Shown here piece after piece: positions 49,070 through 63,923 of a DNA stretch of 64,000 nucleotides. A program made the position numbers and the translations under genes. A model generated the notes under the pieces. The model saw only the letters and a list, made by a program, of their open reading frames with translations, had not been told where the DNA came from and made no database searches. The stretch is from NCBI RefSeq assembly GCF_007858475.1, contig NZ_VIGX01000010.1:50072-114071 (forward strand). Reading direction: 5' to 3'. The stretch's first letter is position 1. Each line of letters begins with the position of its first letter. The DNA comes from Tsukamurella conjunctivitidis. Its GTDB lineage: Bacteria; Actinomycetota; Actinomycetes; Mycobacteriales; Mycobacteriaceae.

Positions 49070-49971
49070 GCGCCCCTGACCTCACGCCGCTCGACAAGGC
49101 CGGCGTCCTCGCCGAGGCGCTGCCCTGGTTGCTCGACTTCCACGGCAGGACCGTCGTGGTCAAGTACGGCGGCAACGCCATGATCGACGACGAGCTCAAG
49201 CGCTCCTTCGCGCAGGACATGGTCTTCCTGCGCACCTGCGGCCTGCACCCCGTGGTCGTGCACGGCGGCGGCCCGCAGATCACCGCGATGCTGAAGCGCC
49301 TCGGCATGGAGGGCGAGTTCCGCGGCGGCTTCCGCGTGACCACGCCCGAGGTGATGGACGTCGTCCGGATGGTGCTGTTCGGGCAGGTCGGGCGTGAGCT
49401 GGTCGGGCTGATCAACTCCTACGGTCCCTTCGCCGTCGGCATGTCCGGTGAGGATGCGCACCTCTTCACCGCCACGCGGCGGCAGGTCGTCGTCGACGGT
49501 GCCCCCACCGACATCGGTCTCGTCGGCGACGTCACGGCGGTCAACCCCGAGGCGGTCAACGACCTCATCGCCGCCGGCCGCATCCCCGTGATCTCCACGA
49601 TCGCGCCGGACGCGGAGGGCGTGGTGCACAACATCAACGCCGACACCGCCGCCGCCGCACTCGCGGAGGCGCTCGGGGCGGAGAAGCTCGTGGTGCTCAC
49701 CGACGTCGAGGGCCTCTACACGAACTGGCCGGACCGGTCCTCCCTGACCTCCGAGATCGACACGGACGCGCTGACCGAGCTGCTGCCGAGCCTCGACTCC
49801 GGCATGGTCCCGAAGATGGAGGCGTGCCTGCGAGCCGTGCACGGGGGCGTTCCCACCGCGCACGTCATCGACGGGCGGGTGCCGCACTCCGTGCTCCTCG
49901 AACTGTTCACGAGCAAGGGCATCGGCACCATGGTGACCCCGCCGAAACCTCCTTCAGAGACCTGGATCTGA
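49066..49971 (+). CDS. argB: Acetylglutamate kinase
   Basis: ArgB phosphorylates N-acetylglutamate. The 301 residues contain KYGGNAMID (Lys) near residue 34, [11 protein letters not shown], the substrate motif [15 protein letters not shown] and the C-terminal [14 protein letters not shown]. An N-terminal helix ([17 protein letters not shown]) is typical of arginine-inhibited hexameric kinases, so feedback inhibition is likely. ATG 49066 overlaps the argJ stop (ATGA). Confidence 0.97.
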
Positions 49972-49976
49972 CACAC

Positions 49977-55471
<5,495 letters not shown>

Positions 55472-55475
55472 CCGA

Positions 55476-55535
55476 ATTGAACACCGTTTCTGACACGAAA
55501 ACCGCAGGTCGGCGTGAGCAGAAACGGCGTTCAAT
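55476..55535. terminator. Hairpin between argH and the TetR gene
   Basis: Arms 55476-55492 and 55519-55535 are 17-nt inverted repeats with one mismatch, around a 26-nt loop. The right arm covers the stop codon of the convergent TetR gene. It is the likely terminator of the arginine operon, although no T tract follows. Confidence 0.65.
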
Positions 55536-56148
55536 CGCGGGTGGGGTGGGGGAGCGGTCCGGTGATGACCTGTTGCAGCGCGGGCGCGGCGAGGTCGACG
55601 ACCTCGTCGACGGTGAGCGAGGCGAGCGGCTCGAAGCCGACGACGTAGCGGGAGACCAGGAGTCCGAGCACCTGCGCGATCATGAGGTTCGCCCGGACGG
55701 GGCCGTCGCCGTGCTCCGCGTTGATCCGGTCGACCAGTTCGGCGAGCACCAGCTCCATGAGGAAACCGCGCACGATCGCGGGATCGCCGCCCGCGCCCAG
55801 GTTGGTGCGCACCACGGCGACGCCGATCTCGCGCAGCGGTCCGTCCCACATGGGCAGCAGCGCGCTCAGTAGAGTGCGGGCCGCGACGTCGAGCGGTGCC
55901 TCGCGCAGCGGTGCGCGCACGAACTCCGGGTCGACGGGGATCGCCAGCGCCGCGAGGTAGAGCTCCTGTTTCGTGCCGAAGTAGTGGTGCACCAGCGCCG
56001 AATCCACGCCCGCGGCCTCCGCGATCGAGCGCACCGTCGTCCCGCCCAGGCCGCCGCGGGCGAACGCGGCCCGGGCGGCGGCGAGGATCTCGGCCCGCGT
56101 GTCCGGGCTGCCCGTGCGCCGGCCGGACCTCCGGCCCGCGCCGCTCAC
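55531..56148 (-). CDS. TetR-family regulator of the ABC-2 operon
   Basis: This 205-residue repressor has the helix-turn-helix TRAEILAAARAAFARGGLGGTTVRSIAEAAGVDSALVHHYFGTK with long recognition-helix motif VDSALVHHYFG. The GTG at 56148 overlaps the stop of the permease gene by 4 nt (GTGA). The order ATPase, permease, TetR on the minus strand shows a self-regulated efflux operon. The 36-bp palindrome upstream of the ATPase gene is its probable operator. Confidence 0.88.
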   Translation of the reverse strand: MSGAGRRSGRRTGSPDTRAEILAAARAAFARGGLGGTTVRSIAEAAGVDSALVHHYFGTKQELYLAALAIPVDPEFVRAPLREAPLDVAARTLLSALLPMWDGPLREIGVAVVRTNLGAGGDPAIVRGFLMELVLAELVDRINAEHGDGPVRANLMIAQVLGLLVSRYVVGFEPLASLTVDEVVDLAAPALQQVITGPLPHPTRD

Positions 56149-56903
56149 GCGACCTTGCGCGGCAGGGTGGCGGCCGCCAGGGCCAGGGCGGCGATCGCGA
56201 AACCGGCGACCACCGCGAGCGAGGTCCACATGGTGGTGGTCGCGGCCCCGTGGGCACCCACCTCCTGGAGCGCCTTCACCGCGTAGGTCATCGGCAGGAC
56301 GTCGGCGATGCCCTGCAACCAACCGGGCATCGCGTCGTGCGGGACGAGCAGCCCGCACAGGAAGATCTGCGGCACCACGACGATCGGCATGAACTGCACG
56401 GCCTGGAACTCGGTGCGGGCGAAGGCGCTGAACAGCAACCCGAGCGCGACGCCCAGCCAGGCGTCCACGACGGCGATCAGTACCACCAGCCACACGCTCC
56501 CGGCGGTCTCCATGCCGAGCAGGTAGGCCGCTACGGTCGTCGCGACCGCGGCCTGCACCGTGGCGGCCGCCGAGAAGGCGATCGCGTAGCCGAGCAGGAG
56601 ATCCGCCTTGGCGAGCGGCGTGGTGAGCAGCCGCTCGAGCGTGCCGGAGACCCGCTCGCGCTGCATCGCGATCGACGTGACGATGAACATCAGGGCGAAC
56701 GGCAGAACGCCCAGGAGGACCAGTGCGATGCGGCTGAACAGCGCTGCGCCGCCGGGGGAATCGCGGTAGAGGAAGTACATCAGCGTCAGCAGTGCCGTCG
56801 GCACCACCACGATCATGGCGATCGTGCGCGGATCCGCGCGCAGCTGGCGCAGCACGCGGACCGTCGTCGCGCGGGTGATGCTCGGATTCAGGACGGTGCT
56901 CAT
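56145..56903 (-). CDS. ABC-2 type transporter permease
   Basis: This 252-residue membrane protein has six membrane segments and the ABC-2 pattern: RVLRQLRADPRTIAMIVVVP at the N terminus, QRERVSGTLERLLTTPL in the cytosolic loop and FARTEFQAVQFMPIVVVPQIFLCGLLVP. It forms the channel of a drug or lipid exporter with the ATPase encoded at 56900. The ATG overlaps the ATPase stop (ATGA). Confidence 0.9.
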   Translation of the reverse strand: MSTVLNPSITRATTVRVLRQLRADPRTIAMIVVVPTALLTLMYFLYRDSPGGAALFSRIALVLLGVLPFALMFIVTSIAMQRERVSGTLERLLTTPLAKADLLLGYAIAFSAAATVQAAVATTVAAYLLGMETAGSVWLVVLIAVVDAWLGVALGLLFSAFARTEFQAVQFMPIVVVPQIFLCGLLVPHDAMPGWLQGIADVLPMTYAVKALQEVGAHGAATTTMWTSLAVVAGFAIAALALAAATLPRKVA

Positions 56904-57631
56904 GCGGTGGCCTCCTGCTCGCGGACGAGCGCGAGGAAGGCGTCGTCCAGGGTGGGTGCGCCGGTGCGCGTCAGCAGGTCCGACGGTGCGAGCTCGGCGA
57001 CCAGGCGCCCCTCGCGCAACAGGAGGAGGCGGGCGCAGTGCGCGGCCTCGTCCATGACATGGCTCGAGACGAGCAGCGTGGTCCCGGCGGCGGCCATCGC
57101 GGCGAACCGCTCCCACAGCTCGGCGCGCAGCAGCGGATCGAGCCCGACGGTCGGCTCGTCGAGGATGAGGAGCTCCGGATGCGCCACGAGCGCGCAGGCG
57201 ATGCTCACGCGGGAGCGCTGCCCGCCCGAGAGGGCGTCGGCCCGGCGACCGGCGAGGGCGGCCAGCCCGACGGCGTCGATGGCCTCGGCGACGTCGGCCC
57301 CGGCGGTGCCGCGTCGCGCGGGGTAGAGCGCCGCGAAGTACTCGACGTTCTGCGCGACGGTGAGATCGCCGTAGACGGCGGGGGATTGGGTGGTGTATCC
57401 GACGCGGGCCCGCAGGTCCGGACTGCCCGCGGGGCGGCCGAGCACCGTCGCGCCGCCGCCGGTGATCCGCTGCGCGCCGACGATCACGCGCATGAGCGTG
57501 GTCTTGCCCGAGCCCGACGGGCCGAGCAGACCGGTGATCGCGCCGGCGGGGATCTCGGCGTCGAGGCCGTCCAGGACGGTAGCGCCCGAGCGGACCACGG
57601 TGAGCCCGGACAGGGTGATCGCACTGGTCAT
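56900..57631 (-). CDS. ABC transporter ATP-binding protein (drug-efflux type)
   Basis: This 243-residue ATPase has Walker A GPSGSGKTTLMR near residue 36, the Q loop (TTQSPAVYGDLT), the signature LSGGQRSRVSIA, Walker B LLILDEPTVGLDP and the H loop SSHVMDEA. It resembles the DrrA/CcmA exporter group. ATG 57631 has GGAGG upstream. It is the first gene of a three-gene operon with the permease and TetR regulator. The substrate is unknown. Confidence 0.92.
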   Translation of the reverse strand: MTSAITLSGLTVVRSGATVLDGLDAEIPAGAITGLLGPSGSGKTTLMRVIVGAQRITGGGATVLGRPAGSPDLRARVGYTTQSPAVYGDLTVAQNVEYFAALYPARRGTAGADVAEAIDAVGLAALAGRRADALSGGQRSRVSIACALVAHPELLILDEPTVGLDPLLRAELWERFAAMAAAGTTLLVSSHVMDEAAHCARLLLLREGRLVAELAPSDLLTRTGAPTLDDAFLALVREQEATA

Positions 57632-57644
57632 GGCGCCTCCAAAG

Positions 57645-57680
57645 AATTCACTCGACGATGAATTCATCGTCGAGTGAATT
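57645..57680. promoter_or_regulatory. Perfect 36-bp palindrome before the ABC operon
   Basis: Positions 57645-57662 and 57663-57680 are exact inverted repeats. It can be read as two abutting TTCA-N8-TGAA sites in opposite orientation. On the minus strand a CATAAT -10-like box overlaps its upstream edge (57683-57678). A TetR dimer or pair of dimers at this position would block the operon. It could also end transcripts of the SDR gene at 57716. Confidence 0.8.
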
Positions 57681-57715
57681 ATGCGCCCGGGATTCCGGAG
57701 ACGTCAAGAGGTGGG

Positions 57716-58504
57716 TCAGTCGCGCTGCCTGCGATCGCCGAGTCGTCGCATCGCGCTCAGCGCGGCGAGACCGACGGACGGCGCCGCGTCGGTCGACCGG
57801 GCGAGGGCGCCGCGCCAGCGCGGCACCACCCGGAAGATCTGGCGTGATCGCAGGAGGCGCAGTCCGGCGGCCGCGACGTCGTCGGCATCGAGCGGCCGCG
57901 GCCCGGCGAACAGCAGAGCGGCACCCGGATCCTGCTCCCGGGCCGTGACCATCGCGGTGCGGACCACGTCCGGGCACAGCGCGCGGGCCCGGATCGGCAG
58001 GCCGGCGTGGTCCAGGTCGCCCTGGAGCGAGGTCGTGTACGACAGCACGGCGGCCTTGGTCGCGGCGTACAGGGCGAGACCGGGCACCGGCGAGAGGGCG
58101 GAGAGCGAGGCGACGTTGAGGATCGCCCCGCCGCGCGCGCCCATGGCGTTCACCGCCGCGGCGGATCCGCCGATCGGACCGCGCAGGTTCACGTCGAGGA
58201 TCGCGGTCACCTGATCGTCGGCGTGCTCCCAGCTGTCGCCGGCGATCAGGATGCCCGCGTTGTTCACCCACACGGCCAGCCGCCCGAGCTCCTGGGCGTG
58301 CTCCGCGACGGTGCGGTGGGACTCGAGGTCGCGCACGTCCTGCGCGAGGCCGACCGCGTCCCGTCCGACCTGCGCGGCCGCCGCTCGGGCGGCCGCACCG
58401 TCGATGTCGGTGAGGATCACACGATGGCCCTCGTCCGCCAGGCGGTGGGCGAATCGGAGGCCGATGCCGCGGCCCGCTCCGGTGACTACTGCGATGGATG
58501 TCAT
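57716..58504 (-). CDS. Short-chain dehydrogenase/reductase
   Basis: This 262-residue SDR has the cofactor motif VTGAGRGIGLRFA near residue 8, NNAGILIAG, the catalytic Ser in NVASLSALSPVPG and YAATK with the active Tyr and Lys. ILTDIDGAAA after the first fold suggests NAD preference (Asp). ATG 58504 is used. It is divergent from the DUF4334 gene and lies upstream of the ABC operon on the same strand. The substrate is unknown. Confidence 0.88.
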   Translation of the reverse strand: MTSIAVVTGAGRGIGLRFAHRLADEGHRVILTDIDGAAARAAAAQVGRDAVGLAQDVRDLESHRTVAEHAQELGRLAVWVNNAGILIAGDSWEHADDQVTAILDVNLRGPIGGSAAAVNAMGARGGAILNVASLSALSPVPGLALYAATKAAVLSYTTSLQGDLDHAGLPIRARALCPDVVRTAMVTAREQDPGAALLFAGPRPLDADDVAAAGLRLLRSRQIFRVVPRWRGALARSTDAAPSVGLAALSAMRRLGDRRQRD

Positions 58505-58556
58505 GTCGACGAACCTAGGCGGTGCGCGGCGACGGGGCCACACCCCTCGCTCCGCT

Positions 58557-58605
58557 GAAACGTGTTCCGTTTCCGGGCCTGCGGTCGGAGAACATCGGAT
58601 AACAT
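58557..58605 (+). promoter_or_regulatory. Inverted repeat and promoter between the SDR and DUF4334 genes
   Basis: GAAACG-TGTTC-CGTTTC at 58557-58573 is a perfect 6-bp inverted repeat. TGAAACGTGTTCCG within it also resembles the KstR-type motif TNNAACNNGTTNNA except at the last base. A -10 box TAACAT at 58600-58605 would start a leaderless transcript at ATG 58612. Confidence 0.5.
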
Positions 58606-58611
58606 CGCGGC

Positions 58612-59103
58612 ATGACCGCAGAGCGCACCGTCCGCGGGCTCATCGACGAGCCACAGCACTCCGAACCCGCCGAACTCGCCGGGCTGTTCGCGCAGCTCGA
58701 GCCCGTCACGATCGACTTCATGCTCGGCGATTGGCACGGCGGCGAGCTGCCCTCGGGGCACCCGATGGACGGCGCCCTCGGCAAGGCGCGCTGGTACGGC
58801 AAGAGTTTCCGGTCCGCGAACGACGTGCAGCCGCTGGTGTGCCTGGACGACGCCGGCGAGAAGTACTCGAACGTCGCCCTCGGCAAGGGCGAGGCCTCGC
58901 TGCGGCTGATCGACTTCGGCGGCACGGTGACCGCGTCGATGGTCTACGACGGCCAGCCGGTGATCGATCATTTCGCCAAGGTCGACGACGACACGGTCAT
59001 GGGCGTCATGACCGGGAAGAAGCTGGCCGCGCCGTACTTCTACTTCTACCTCGAACGAGACGCCGCATCCGGTACGTCCGGCGGCTGCCTGGCGGACCGG
59101 TGA
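58612..59103 (+). CDS. DUF4334/GXWXG-family protein
   Basis: This 163-residue protein matches the GXWXG plus DUF4334 pattern: FMLGDWHGGELPSGHPMDG near residue 36, then GKARWYGKSFRS, and the C-terminal half AASMVYDGQPVIDHFAKVDDDTVMGVM. Members are often beside short-chain or alcohol dehydrogenases and are lipocalin-like, but the role is not known. Its stop overlaps the alcohol dehydrogenase start by 4 nt. Confidence 0.82.
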   Translation: MTAERTVRGLIDEPQHSEPAELAGLFAQLEPVTIDFMLGDWHGGELPSGHPMDGALGKARWYGKSFRSANDVQPLVCLDDAGEKYSNVALGKGEASLRLIDFGGTVTASMVYDGQPVIDHFAKVDDDTVMGVMTGKKLAAPYFYFYLERDAASGTSGGCLADR

Positions 59104-60173
59104 CGGGCACGCTCGCGCGGGTCGTCGCCGCGCCCGGCGAGGCACCGTCGCCCCTGGAGATCGACGTGCCGGCGCCGACCGGAAACCAGGTGCTGGTGCG
59201 GATCCACGCGGTCGGGGTCTGCCACACCGACCTGACCCTCGCCGCGCAGTGGCCCGAGCAGGGGCTGCCGGTGATCCTGGGCCACGAGGGCGCCGGCGTC
59301 GTCGAGGCGCTCGGCCCCGATGCGCGGGGCCTGGCCGTCGGCGACCGCGTATCGCTCACCTTCGACAGCTGCGGCACCTGCGAGTTCTGCACCGCCGGCA
59401 CGCCCGGCTACTGCGAGCAGTCGATCACCCGCAACTACTTGGGCCTGCCCGGAATCCGATCGGGTGAGACCCCGGTGACCGGCGGGTTCTTCGGCCAGTC
59501 GAGCTTCGCGGGCCTGGCGTTGGCGACCGACCGGAACACCGTCCCGATCGGCGACCTGCCCTTCGAATTGGCCGCCCCGCTCGGCTGCAGCGTGCAGACG
59601 GGCGTCGGCACGGTGACCCGCGCGCTGAAGGTGCAGCCGGGGCAGTCGGTCGTGGTCTTCGGGACCGGTGCCGTCGGGCTCGCCGCCGTCATGGGCGCGA
59701 AGCTCGCCGGCGCGACCACGATCATCGCGGTCGACCCGCGGGAGGACCGCCGCGACCTCGCCCTGTCGCTCGGCGCGACGCACGCGGTCGAGGCGGGGCC
59801 GGAGGCCGCGCAGCGCGTGATCGAGGCGACCGGCGGCGGGGCGCATGCGGCCGTCGACACCACCGCGCGCGCCGACGTCCTCAGCCAGGCGATCCTCGCC
59901 CTGCGCCCGCGCGGCACACTCGCGGTGGTCGGGTTGGGCGCGCCGTCGGCGGACCTGCCGGTCATGGTGATCATGGCCCGCGGCCTGCGCGTGATCGGCG
60001 TGATCGAGGGCGATTCGGAACCGTCGGAGTTCCTCCCGGAGCTGTCGGCCGCCGTCGCGGCCGGCCGACTGCCCGTCGACCGGCTGGTGACCACCTTCAC
60101 CGACTTCGACGAGGCCTGGGCCGCGGCCCGCGAGGGCACCGCGGTCAAGCCCGTCTGGCTCCCCGCTGGGTAG
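59100..60173 (+). CDS. Zinc-dependent alcohol dehydrogenase (aryl-alcohol type)
   Basis: This 357-residue medium-chain dehydrogenase has the catalytic zinc motifs GVCHTDLTLA and GHEGAGVV, and four structural zinc cysteines in CGTCEFCTAGTPGYC. The Rossmann motif is VFGTGAVGLAAVMGAKLAGA. This matches the aryl-/benzyl-alcohol dehydrogenase group, oxidising alcohols with NAD+. GTG 59100 overlaps the DUF4334 stop, so the two are co-translated. The substrate is unknown. Confidence 0.88.
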   Translation: MTGTLARVVAAPGEAPSPLEIDVPAPTGNQVLVRIHAVGVCHTDLTLAAQWPEQGLPVILGHEGAGVVEALGPDARGLAVGDRVSLTFDSCGTCEFCTAGTPGYCEQSITRNYLGLPGIRSGETPVTGGFFGQSSFAGLALATDRNTVPIGDLPFELAAPLGCSVQTGVGTVTRALKVQPGQSVVVFGTGAVGLAAVMGAKLAGATTIIAVDPREDRRDLALSLGATHAVEAGPEAAQRVIEATGGGAHAAVDTTARADVLSQAILALRPRGTLAVVGLGAPSADLPVMVIMARGLRVIGVIEGDSEPSEFLPELSAAVAAGRLPVDRLVTTFTDFDEAWAAAREGTAVKPVWLPAG

Positions 60174-60182
60174 CATGGCGCC

Positions 60183-60389
60183 ATGGCCATCGACGCGACG
60201 CTGCTGAAGATCCTCGCCTGCCCGCAGGACAAGGGGCCGCTGCTGTACGTGCCGGACGAGCTGTTCTACAACCCGCGCCTTCGTCGCGCCTATCCGATCG
60301 AGGACGGCCTGCCGGTGCTGCTCGTCGGCGAGGCCCGCGACGTCGACGACGCGGAGCACGAGTCGATCCTGGCGCGCGCCGCGCAGTGA
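60183..60389 (+). CDS. Trm112 family protein
   Basis: This 68-residue protein begins IDATLLKILACPQDKGPLLYV and has RAYPIEDGLPVLLVGEAR, the Trm112/UPF0434 pattern. In eukaryotes and archaea Trm112 activates methyltransferases. One CxxD/K-type pair of the zinc site (CPQDKG) is visible, but the second cysteine pair is missing, as is common in actinobacteria. It starts 9 nt after the alcohol dehydrogenase and overlaps the glycosylase gene. Confidence 0.85.
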   Translation: MAIDATLLKILACPQDKGPLLYVPDELFYNPRLRRAYPIEDGLPVLLVGEARDVDDAEHESILARAAQ

Positions 60390-60970
60390 CCCCGGGCCGG
60401 GCGCGGGAGCGCCTGTCCGGGCATCCGCTCGCAGCCGCGCGGCTGGTGCTGGGCTCCGTGCTCGACGTGGGTGGGGTCCGGGCCCGGATCGTCGAGGTGG
60501 AGGCGTACGGATCTCCCGCCGACGGGCCCTGGCCCGATCCCGCCGCGCACACCTACCCGGGGCCGACGCCGCGCAATGCGGTGATGTTCGGGCCCGCCGG
60601 CCACCTGTACGTCTACCTGTCCTACGGCATCCACCAGTGCGTGAACATCACCGCGGGACCCGACGGCGAGGGCGGGGGAGTGCTGCTGCGCGCCGCCGCC
60701 ATCGAAGCCGGGATCGAGCTCGTCCGCGACCGGCGTGCGGTCCGCGACCCCGATGCACGCCTCGCCGCCGGCCCCGGCCGGCTCGGCCAGGCACTGGGGA
60801 TCACCGTGGCGGACAAGGGGATCGACGTGCTCGCCCCGGCCTCCGCGGTGCGCCTGGAGATCGCCGCTCGCCGGGGTCCGGTCGCGTCCGGACCCCGGAT
60901 AGGGATCAGCAAGGCCGTCGACCTGCCGTGGCGGCTGTGGCTGGCCGGGCACCCGTCGGTGAGCCGCTGA
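60386..60970 (+). CDS. mpg: DNA-3-methyladenine glycosylase (AAG/MPG type)
   Basis: This 194-residue base-excision repair enzyme removes alkylated adenines. The catalytic glutamate is in RIVEVEAYG near residue 36. The AAG family tyrosine and loop are in VMFGPAGHLYVYLSYGIHQCVNI. The C terminus KAVDLPWRLWLAG is typical. The GTG start overlaps the Trm112 stop (GTGA). It lies near tyrS, as in M. tuberculosis (Rv1688-Rv1689). Confidence 0.92.
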   Translation: MTPGRARERLSGHPLAAARLVLGSVLDVGGVRARIVEVEAYGSPADGPWPDPAAHTYPGPTPRNAVMFGPAGHLYVYLSYGIHQCVNITAGPDGEGGGVLLRAAAIEAGIELVRDRRAVRDPDARLAAGPGRLGQALGITVADKGIDVLAPASAVRLEIAARRGPVASGPRIGISKAVDLPWRLWLAGHPSVSR

Positions 60971-61030
60971 CCCGCGCCGCCCCTGGCGGAGGCCAACCGC
61001 GGACCAAGCGGGTCCGGGTGGACTGGCGGC

Positions 61031-62227
61031 ATGAACGCCGTTGACGAGCTCGCCCGGGACCGCGGCCTGAACGCCGTGCACGCGCGGGCCTTCGCCCAGC
61101 CGGACGAGGCGGAGGCGGCCCGTGCCATCGTGGGGGCGCCGTTCCCCGCGACGACCGTCGGCCTCGTCGAGGCGGGATGGGCACTGGTGCCGATCCTGCA
61201 GGCGCGGTCGGCGACGCAGCTCGCGACGGCCGCCGAGGCCCGGCTGACCTCCATTCTCGGCCTGCTCGAGCTGCGCCGGCTCGATTCGGCCACAGCGCGG
61301 GCCAGGGACGAACTCGACCGGCACCGGCGGGTTGCGCACAGCGCGCAGATCCCGGTCGAGGGCATGGCATCCCTCGCGATCGGGATGGGCGTGGCGGGCA
61401 TCGCTGCCGGACTGGTGTGGCTGGCGTCGTTGGCGGGCGCAGTCTTCGGCATCGGCGTGCTGGTCGCGACGGTGATCGTCGCAGCGGGGGTGTTCGTCCT
61501 CCTGCGTGCCATGACGCGCGCCGAGCTCGCCGCCGGCGGCATCGGCGTCCACGGACTGCGGATCGATCCCTGGCTCCGCGACCTCCCGCCGGCCGCCGCT
61601 GCGGCGGCGCAGAGCTTCTTCGACCTGCCGCACGGGCTCGCCGATCTGGAGTTCGTGGAGCGACGCGACCTGATCACGGTCGCCGACGGAGCCGGGACCG
61701 CCGCGGTCGTCGCCCGGTCACGCTTGTTGTGGGACCTGGCGCGGATGGCCCCGTCGACCGCCGACGAGGTGCGAGAACTCCTGGCCGGCTACCTCCGGAC
61801 CGGTATGCCGGGCGCCCTCCTGCTCCGCGGTTCCGTGCCGAAGCCGGCCTGGTTGCGCGGTCCGTTCGACGACTGGGAGCGCCTGTTCGACCGGTTCGGC
61901 GCAATGGGCTCGATCACCGCACGGTGGACGGTGCGCGGCGGCGCGGTGATCGCCGAACTCGCGCCGGAGTACGAGGATGAGCCGGCCGCGGTCATGATCG
62001 CCGACCTGGTGGCGATCGCCTCGGCATCGGGCGCAGCGTGCCTGACCGACGCGGCCGCGGCCGCCCGCGCCGTCGCGGACCTGCTCGTGAACCAGCTGGT
62101 GCACGGCGATCTGGTGATGTTCACCCGGGGCGGCGGCCCCGCAGACCGGGAACTGCTGGTGACCGCTCTCCAGGGTGGCGACCTCGGGGAGGCGGCCGTT
62201 CGTTCACAATGGTCCGGTGAGCACTGA
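61031..62227 (+). CDS. Hypothetical membrane protein, 398 residues
   Basis: This protein has an Ala-rich N-terminal region, two membrane segments (about residues 108-138 and 140-162: [35 protein letters not shown]) and a C-terminal globular part with [12 protein letters not shown] and [17 protein letters not shown] do not recognise the family. The start of tyrS lies within its last 11 nt, so the tyrS start is in the coding end. ATG 61031 is the natural start with a spaced preceding gene. Confidence 0.65.
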   Translation: MNAVDELARDRGLNAVHARAFAQPDEAEAARAIVGAPFPATTVGLVEAGWALVPILQARSATQLATAAEARLTSILGLLELRRLDSATARARDELDRHRRVAHSAQIPVEGMASLAIGMGVAGIAAGLVWLASLAGAVFGIGVLVATVIVAAGVFVLLRAMTRAELAAGGIGVHGLRIDPWLRDLPPAAAAAAQSFFDLPHGLADLEFVERRDLITVADGAGTAAVVARSRLLWDLARMAPSTADEVRELLAGYLRTGMPGALLLRGSVPKPAWLRGPFDDWERLFDRFGAMGSITARWTVRGGAVIAELAPEYEDEPAAVMIADLVAIASASGAACLTDAAAAARAVADLLVNQLVHGDLVMFTRGGGPADRELLVTALQGGDLGEAAVRSQWSGEH

Positions 62228-63485
62228 CATCCTCGAGGAACTGTCCTGGCGCGGCCTGATCGCGCAATCCACCGACATCGACGCGCTCCGAGAGCGCCTC
62301 GCCTCGGGGTCGATCACCCTCTACGCCGGGTTCGATCCGACTGCCTCGTCGCTGCACGCCGGCCATCTCGTGCAACTGCTGACCCTGCGTCGCTTCCAGG
62401 AGGCGGGACATCGCCCGATCGTCCTGGGTGGCGGTGCGACGGGACAGGTGGGCGACCCGCGGGACGTGGGGGAGCGCGTGATGAACTCGGTGGACACCGT
62501 CGCCGAGTGGGCCGCCAAGATCGACACCCAGTTGCGGCGCTTCGTCTCCTTCGACGGGGACAACGCCGCGATCCTGGTGAACAACCTCGACTGGCACGGC
62601 CAGATGAACGTGCCCACCTTCCTGCGCGACGTGGGCAAGCACTTCTCGATCAACGTGATGCTCGCGCGCGACACCGTCAAGCGGCGTCTCGAGTCCGACG
62701 GGATCAGCTACACCGAGTTCAGCTACATGCTGCTGCAGGCATACGACTACGTGGAGCTCGCGCGCCGGTACGGGACGGCGCTGCAGATCGGCGGCTCCGA
62801 CCAGTGGGGCAACATCATCGCGGGCGTGGATCTCAACCGGAAGATCGACGGCCGGCACGTGCACGCGTTGACCACGCAGCTCGTGACGTCGTCGGACGGG
62901 AAGAAGTTCGGCAAGTCCACCGGCGGCGGTTCCCTGTGGCTCGACCCGGAGATGACCAGCCCGTACGCCTGGTACCAGTACTTCGTGAACACGGCCGACG
63001 CCGACGTCATCCGCTACTTGCGCTGGTTCACCTTCCTCACGCAGGAGGAGATCGCGGAGCTGGAGCGCGAGACGGCGGAGGCGCCGCACAAGCGCACCGC
63101 GCAGAAACGGCTCGCCGCCGAGATGACGACCCTGGTGCACGGAGAGGAGCACACCCGTGCGGCGGAACTCGCCGCGCAGGCGCTGTTCGGCCGGGGTGAG
63201 CTGGCTGATCTGCCCGAGTCCACCCTCGCGGCCGCGCTCACGGAGGCATCGGTCGTCGAGGTGGCGCAGGGTGAGCCGCGCACGATCGTCGATCTGCTCG
63301 CCGCATCCGGACTCTGCGAGTCCAAGGGAGCCGCTCGTCGCGCGGTCAAGGAGGGCGGCGCCTACGCGAACAACGTGAAGGTGGAGTCCGAGGACTGGGA
63401 GCCGGCCGCTACCGATCTGCTCCACGGACGCTGGCTGGTGCTCCGGCGGGGCAAGAAGAACTTCGCCGGTGCTCGATTCGACTGA
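62217..63485 (+). CDS. tyrS: Tyrosine--tRNA ligase
   Basis: TyrS charges tRNA-Tyr. The 422 residues contain the HIGH-like motif [12 protein letters not shown] near residue 40 (HAGH), the tyrosine-binding region [31 protein letters not shown], and the KMSKS-like loop KKFGKSTGG. The C-terminal S4 RNA-binding domain ([18 protein letters not shown]) follows. GTG 62217 is chosen because it begins the conserved N-terminal helix; it overlaps the upstream gene by 11 nt. A terminator follows. Confidence 0.96.
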   Translation: MSTDILEELSWRGLIAQSTDIDALRERLASGSITLYAGFDPTASSLHAGHLVQLLTLRRFQEAGHRPIVLGGGATGQVGDPRDVGERVMNSVDTVAEWAAKIDTQLRRFVSFDGDNAAILVNNLDWHGQMNVPTFLRDVGKHFSINVMLARDTVKRRLESDGISYTEFSYMLLQAYDYVELARRYGTALQIGGSDQWGNIIAGVDLNRKIDGRHVHALTTQLVTSSDGKKFGKSTGGGSLWLDPEMTSPYAWYQYFVNTADADVIRYLRWFTFLTQEEIAELERETAEAPHKRTAQKRLAAEMTTLVHGEEHTRAAELAAQALFGRGELADLPESTLAAALTEASVVEVAQGEPRTIVDLLAASGLCESKGAARRAVKEGGAYANNVKVESEDWEPAATDLLHGRWLVLRRGKKNFAGARFD

Positions 63486-63506
63486 AACACCTGGTCATAA
63501 CCACTG

Positions 63507-63540
63507 AGGCCGCCCCGTGAATCCACGCGGGGCGGCCTTT
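63507..63540 (+). terminator. Intrinsic terminator after tyrS
   Basis: AGGCCGCCCCG at 63507-63517 pairs with CGGGGCGGCCT at 63528-63538 around a 10-nt loop, followed by TTT. Confidence 0.9.
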
Positions 63541-63765
63541 GTGCTGCAGGTCACAAATGTGTGATTCGACGGTGCTTCGACCCTCTCGACCCTCTGACCA
63601 GGGCAGATGAACAGCACGTTACGCGCTGACCTGCGGATTTGTGCTTGACGTTCCCGGTGCGTAACTTATTCGAAGTCAGCGCGACACCGACCAGGACGGG
63701 GCCGAAAAGCCCAGGTCAGGCGGTAGAAACGCGGACAGCTTTGACAACATGGAGTCGGCCCCGGT

Positions 63766-63795
63766 TTGACACCGAGATCGCCTCCGACATAAGCT
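63766..63795 (+). promoter_or_regulatory. Strong sigma-A promoter (rrn P2-like)
   Basis: TTGACA at 63766-63771, an 18-nt spacer and TAAGCT at 63790-63795. The segment from TAAGCT to 63813 recurs at 63947-63970 with two differences. Confidence 0.75.
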
Positions 63796-63923
63796 GGAAC
63801 GGTTGCTTCGAGCAGCCAGCCCCATAAACGAACATCACTGTCGAGCGCTTGGTGCGGTCGGGAGGGTTCGAGTGTGTGGTTGTGCGGTGTGAAGCGCTTC
63901 CGAGGGTGGCCCGCGAGAGCGAG

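Noticed and set aside
63639-63827. Short open frame in the rRNA promoter region
   Set aside because: It lacks a ribosome site, and it covers promoter elements and AT-richer sequence; the translation has no family features.
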